DNA from: Asterella californica
Lineage: Eukaryota > Streptophyta > Marchantiopsida > Marchantiales > Aytoniaceae
DNA length: 64,000 nucleotides
NCBI GenBank assembly: GCA_036924285.1
Contig: JAYKYS010000012.1
Span: 7,750,001 to 7,814,000, forward strand
Reading direction: 5' to 3'
Under the pieces are notes generated by a model that was given only the letters and a program-made list of their open reading frames with translations, was not told the DNA's origin and searched no databases. Made by a program: the position numbers and the translations under genes. Positions 60,096-64,000 of the stretch are shown here, in pieces (within the stretch, counting starts at the first letter, position 1; the number at the start of each line of letters is the position of its first letter).

Positions 60096-61725
60096 TTTAC
60101 GAGATTGGAGATTTTTTCAAAAATTTTAAGTAATGACATGTCTATATAATTGAAGTAACCTTATTACTTAAGATTACACCTTGCTTAACGGGAAGATGAT
60201 CTTAAGGAAATTCGTTGAAAGAAGTCGACTTCTTCTGAAGCCGGAAGACGGACGTCTTCCAGAGAGTGTCTTCCGGAAACCGGAAGCTAGAAGACAGAGC
60301 ATGCTTCCAAACAAACAGTGACTACAACCGCGGGAGGTACCAACCACGCACCGACTAGGTAAGAGGGTAGGTGTACTTGCTGTACAGTCACTTTTGTAGT
60401 AGGTAGGTCTAGGATAGTCGAAGCCATTACCTAAATCGCGCAGAGATGACACGGAAGCTGGAGGCGCATTAGCACGAGCTCTCTTGGCTGCTTCTCGAGA
60501 TTGGAATTGACTTCAAATGAAGAATTGAGAGGATGTTGGAAGCACACCTAAGCGAACTGGAGTGAGTGAATAGGAGAAGGCGTCTTCCAGTCAAGAAGCG
60601 CACTCAAGGTGGAAGAGTGAGGAATCTCCAAGGGATTCGAATTTGAAGGTCGAGGTGGAAAATCGAGAGAGAAGCTTCGGAGTGCAGCAGATCGAGCTCG
60701 ATTGTGGAAGCAATTAGTAGCAGCTCAAGATTGGAGGCAGAAGCAAGATCGTAGCAGAACATTGAAGGTAAAATTGAAGTGTGAAGCGCACAAAAGACTG
60801 AAGGAACAATCAGAAGCGTAGCTGGAAGCAATACTGAGGTTCTTTCCATGTTCTTTCTCTTTCCTCATCGCTTTCGTCCTCTATTTCGATGTCTCTCGTG
60901 CTTCTCCGATCATTTGCAAGAAGCTCATCGATCATTCTCCCTACCCTAAAATTTCTTTGAGAAGATTGGACGCAAAAGTGCTATCCAATTTTTGTCATCT
61001 TCACACTTTTTCTCGAATCGAAATTGAGCTTCCCTTCTTCCCATTCCAAAATTCGATGGTCTGACTATCAATTTCTCTATCCTACTGTGCTTCTGTCTCA
61101 GAATCCGTGGACAGAAGACATGTCTGAATGTCCGGACACCTTCGAAAGACGGATGTCTGCAGTTCGTAGAGTGAACTTGAGAGTTGATTGTTGTTTAAGG
61201 AAACAGGAAATTGAGAATCAAGCCTGTGCTTCTTAATCTTCTTAACTTCTCAAATCCACATCTTCCTAGAGACTAGAAGATTGGAAAGCCGGCAGAATGC
61301 ACGAGAAGACGTGAGGGTCCTTTACGGATCTTTTTTGTAACCCCATAGCAGCCTGTTCTTTCTTCTTCTCGAGCTTAGATGAGAGTTGTCTTGCTGGCAA
61401 AATTTGGAGAGAATGATCAAGGGTCATGTCTTCTCGTTACACAACAAGCTTCTTTTGAGAGTATATGCGAGATGAGGAGTCAGAAAACATAATGCGAATG
61501 TTTCGTGTCTGTTGTGAGACTAGATTGCGTGTAGGAAGCTGAAGACAAGTGAGACCAGTGATGGGAAGCTTGGTTGCGAGAAGTCTTTTGAGTACGTCAA
61601 TAAACCAGAAGCTGTCTCGGGAGTCTTTCTAGAGATCACTATCATCGCTGGAGTCCTCAACCCTCTTCTGAATCATTCTCAGCCTTCTCTTGCCGTAGCT
61701 CGGTGTGAAGATCAAAATAACAGCC
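60096..61725. other. purine-rich insertion within the decayed gypsy element
   Basis: About 1.6 kb with many gaag/ttct words, for example ggaagacggacgtcttcc near 60,240. It interrupts the element between gag and integrase. No coding domain. It could be a solo LTR of another element, but I could not fix ends or a target duplication. Confidence 0.5.
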
Positions 61726-61729
61726 ACTA

Positions 61730-62460
61730 TCGTGACCTGGTTGCTTGCAATGCTATCACTATTTATGTATCGCTTGACGTCTCATAATCACTTTTCTTTG
61801 TGGACAATCCTTGTGTTGATGAGGACCATCACACGTCCAACAAGGACCTGCTTGTTGTTGACTAGAGAAGGACGACACGAGCTTCTATCCATTAGGTCCT
61901 CCAACACCTCCTTGAGATCGTGACTGTTCAGCACGATCTTACCACCACCATTGTCACGCTGTTGCGTAGCCTATGATCCTCGAGAAGAGGTGGTCGTCTC
62001 ATGTGGTACCTCTGTGTTGAACCCAGCACTCACCACCCTCTTCTCCACCATGTTGAGCTCAGTCCGCTCAGCCAAACCAAAGACAACCGTCAACGTCGAA
62101 GCGGTGTATCTAAGAAGAATTGCATCTCTAACTTTATTACACAACTCTCGGTCTAGTATCTTACCAGAACTAGACTGCTTGTGCTTTCGTCACCTCTTGG
62201 ATAACATCAATCAACCGCCTCATGCGAGTAAAGCATACGCCCCCTCCAGTCTTCCGTTAGAACTCCTGTAGACTCCTCAAATTGTCAGTCCGCACACCTT
62301 GATAGTTCTTCCTCAAACACGGGAAGAATTGAACCACATGGTTAAACCTTGGTGGTATCTCGCTCATACTACCATCTGCTCCACTACTAGTGGACACACT
62401 GCTAGTAGTAGATGTTCTGTCACTAGTGGATGTACCACTACTACTAGCACCCGAACTCAT
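61730..62460 (-). pseudogene. gag fragment with zinc knuckle
   Basis: Starts MSSGASSSGTSTSDRTST (62460), continues PRFNHVVQFFPCLRKNYQG to a stop at 62257, then resumes in other frames (RRLIDVIQEV; NKVRDAILLRYTAS; LAERTEL). It ends with a zinc knuckle CWTCDGPHQHKDC at 61842-61804 (CX2CX3HX4C, one residue shorter than the usual gag knuckle). Multiple stops show decay. Confidence 0.5.
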
Positions 62461-64000
62461 AGATGCTACGTCTTCTGAAATTATGTCAGTAGTGATAGAA
62501 ACATAGTTGGGAGACCAATGCTATCTCCACAACTCAATCTCCACGCTGTAGTCTCGTCTGGACTCATGATAATCGTGCATATGTGATCTCTTCATGTTAG
62601 AACAAACCCTTCCACATCATGAAGGGTGTGAATAATTGTAGGTTCCGCATCTGTTGCAGATCGTACCAACTGTCGAACTCTTGGATGAAGTCATCCAGCT
62701 CAATGGTACTCACAGTACTCGAGTATCATCGAGCCCCTTCTCATAGATCTCGTCCAAGTCTCACAAAAATAGTGTGACGACACTATGTGTACCTCCAACC
62801 ACATCCTCGTATGAATTGATGTCTTTTGTCGATGAGACCGGTGCTACTGGTTGGTACCTCACACTACTCCGTGTGAATCTATTGCTTACTGCATTTGAAT
62901 CACTGCCGAAACCTCTGTGATGACAGTCTCGTGTCAATTACGGATACTAAGCTCTAACCAGAGCGTCAAAACCTCATCACCACATGTGACGCCAACCTGC
63001 CTAACCCCGTTCCTATTGAGCTCACCTATCTTCTACTATGACGGTCAACGTAAGAGCAACCTGTACCTATCATCACCACATGCAACATCTCAGTTAATCG
63101 CAAGTCCAACCTCACCGTTAGAGAAATAGAGATAGTCTGACTGGTCCGCAACTCCCATCTAACTATCGATAGCACATTGGAGTGAACCACTCTGGAAATC
63201 AAGCGCCAACACAAGCAAACGCGATGCACAAACAAGAAGTAGAATATGGAGGGGTTCCAATCACAAGAAGTCCATACGATAACCTTCCACACTCAAACAT
63301 GCACAAAAGATAAACCTAGCTTCACCTGAACTAACGCCTTCCTTTGATAATCACTTGCACAATATATAGCCACCAACTGCCATAACTTATACCTAAGGTC
63401 ACTAACTAGATGTCAATATCTCTAGTAGCTCCAAAAGTATCTCTAAGTATCTAGTATCAAAAGTAAACTCATGGTAGCTCTACTGGCTCACCCAAGACAA
63501 CTGTCATCAATTGCCTCCATATGCATCTCTACAATATAGACAAACGTTATCACAACGACAGCTTCTCTCTAGTACTATGGGGTCGCCTTATCACTCCTCT
63601 AGGAACGTGCGAAAAGTCTCCTACTACCTTAAACAAGTCCATAAATACTTACATGCATCCCTAGAAGATACCAAGAGCTATTGGACTAGTGGTAAAGTCA
63701 GAGCTAAGAGCTAGTAGTTAAGCACATTTTTCATGAATAGTGTTTGGATGAGAGATTTGGTTTTACTCACTCCCACATCATTGAAATTGGGTTTAGCTCA
63801 CGCATGCTTAGCTCGAGCTCGGACCATCTCCGCACTCTCGCACTCGGCTCTCATGCCTCACGGCTCTGCACTCACGCACCTCTATTCCTCGAAGCCTCAA
63901 CACTCCTGCTCACACCCCGCTTGGAGTAGAGTAGAAACTTGGACCAAACGCGTAAAGTCAGATTTTGATCACCTATGACTTTCTTTTTCTTGTAACTCTT
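62461..64000. other. unresolved sequence, probably retroelement flank
   Basis: Base composition and lack of domains suggest leader or LTR of the decayed element. Open frames here (61951-62271, 62917-63129, 63733-63978) have no recognisable motifs. I see nothing else that I can support. Confidence 0.5.

Larger units (their letters stand above)
59163..62460 (-). mobile_element. decayed Ty3/gypsy element, split by an insertion
   Basis: Minus-strand gag (62460-~61730) and integrase end plus PHD-like segment (~60095-59314) flank about 1.6 kb of unrelated purine-rich DNA. Protease, reverse transcriptase and RNase H are missing. Stops and frameshifts are frequent, so this is an old copy. It is not the same family as the chromoviruses at 11-22 kb. 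LTRs were not identified. Confidence 0.5.

Noticed and set aside
1..64000. CRISPR arrays, rRNA genes, bacterial-type operons
   Set aside because: None seen; repeats here are transposon- or duplication-derived and gene structure is eukaryotic.

Overview
This window is nuclear DNA from a land plant. The genes are split by introns of roughly 80 to 1,700 bases with GT-AG ends, there is a plant-type GT61 glycosyltransferase and a pair of S1/self-incompatibility-homologue (SPH) secreted proteins, and the repeats are Ty3/gypsy chromovirus LTR elements primed by initiator Met-tRNA. The gene set (an Sfi1-repeat centrin-binding type protein, SPH genes, compact intron structure) suggests a bryophyte, perhaps a moss. 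That is an inference, and the species cannot be named from the sequence. All gene models below were built by eye from splice sites, reading phase and protein character.

Layout. (1) 145-8553 (+): an 18-exon gene for a long coiled-coil protein with a central block of Trp-containing Sfi1-like repeats. (2) 11294-22666: a nested LTR retrotransposon block. A plus-strand chromovirus with large internal deletions (target duplication gtatc) is interrupted by a more complete minus-strand relative (12048-19763) that still has both LTRs, a primer-binding site, a polypurine tract, gag, pol and a chromodomain, but is broken by a stop and frameshifts. (3) 22672-37400: gene-poor, AT-rich DNA with a fragment of an FCP1-type phosphatase gene (22849-23480), a 347-bp inverted-terminal-repeat element (25149-25495) with a 5-bp target duplication, a recurring hairpin repeat family and short tandem duplications. 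(4) 39664-43371 (+): a three-exon GT61 glycosyltransferase with an N-terminal membrane anchor. (5) 46829-57000: a small-protein district. It holds a SUMO-like protein with no visible C-terminal di-glycine (minus), a secreted 76-residue cysteine-rich peptide (minus), and two secreted SPH proteins (plus). (6) 58266-64000: a tRNA-derived SINE candidate and a decayed minus-strand Ty3/gypsy element whose integrase runs in the same frame into a PHD-finger-like segment, split by an unrelated purine-rich insertion.

How the parts relate. The cysteine-rich peptide and the first SPH gene are divergently arranged, about 760 bp apart, and both encode signal peptides. The second SPH gene is a tandem duplicate with the intron at the same codon position. 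This makes a local cluster of predicted extracellular proteins. The GT61 enzyme would act in the Golgi on cell-wall polysaccharide or glycoprotein. The Sfi1-type protein would act at centrin-containing, microtubule-organising structures. The most interesting leads are the cysteine-rich peptide/SPH cluster, the tail-less SUMO-like gene, and the PHD finger at the end of a gypsy integrase. (Form note: the original answer gave no feature confidence values; 0.5 is a placeholder throughout.)
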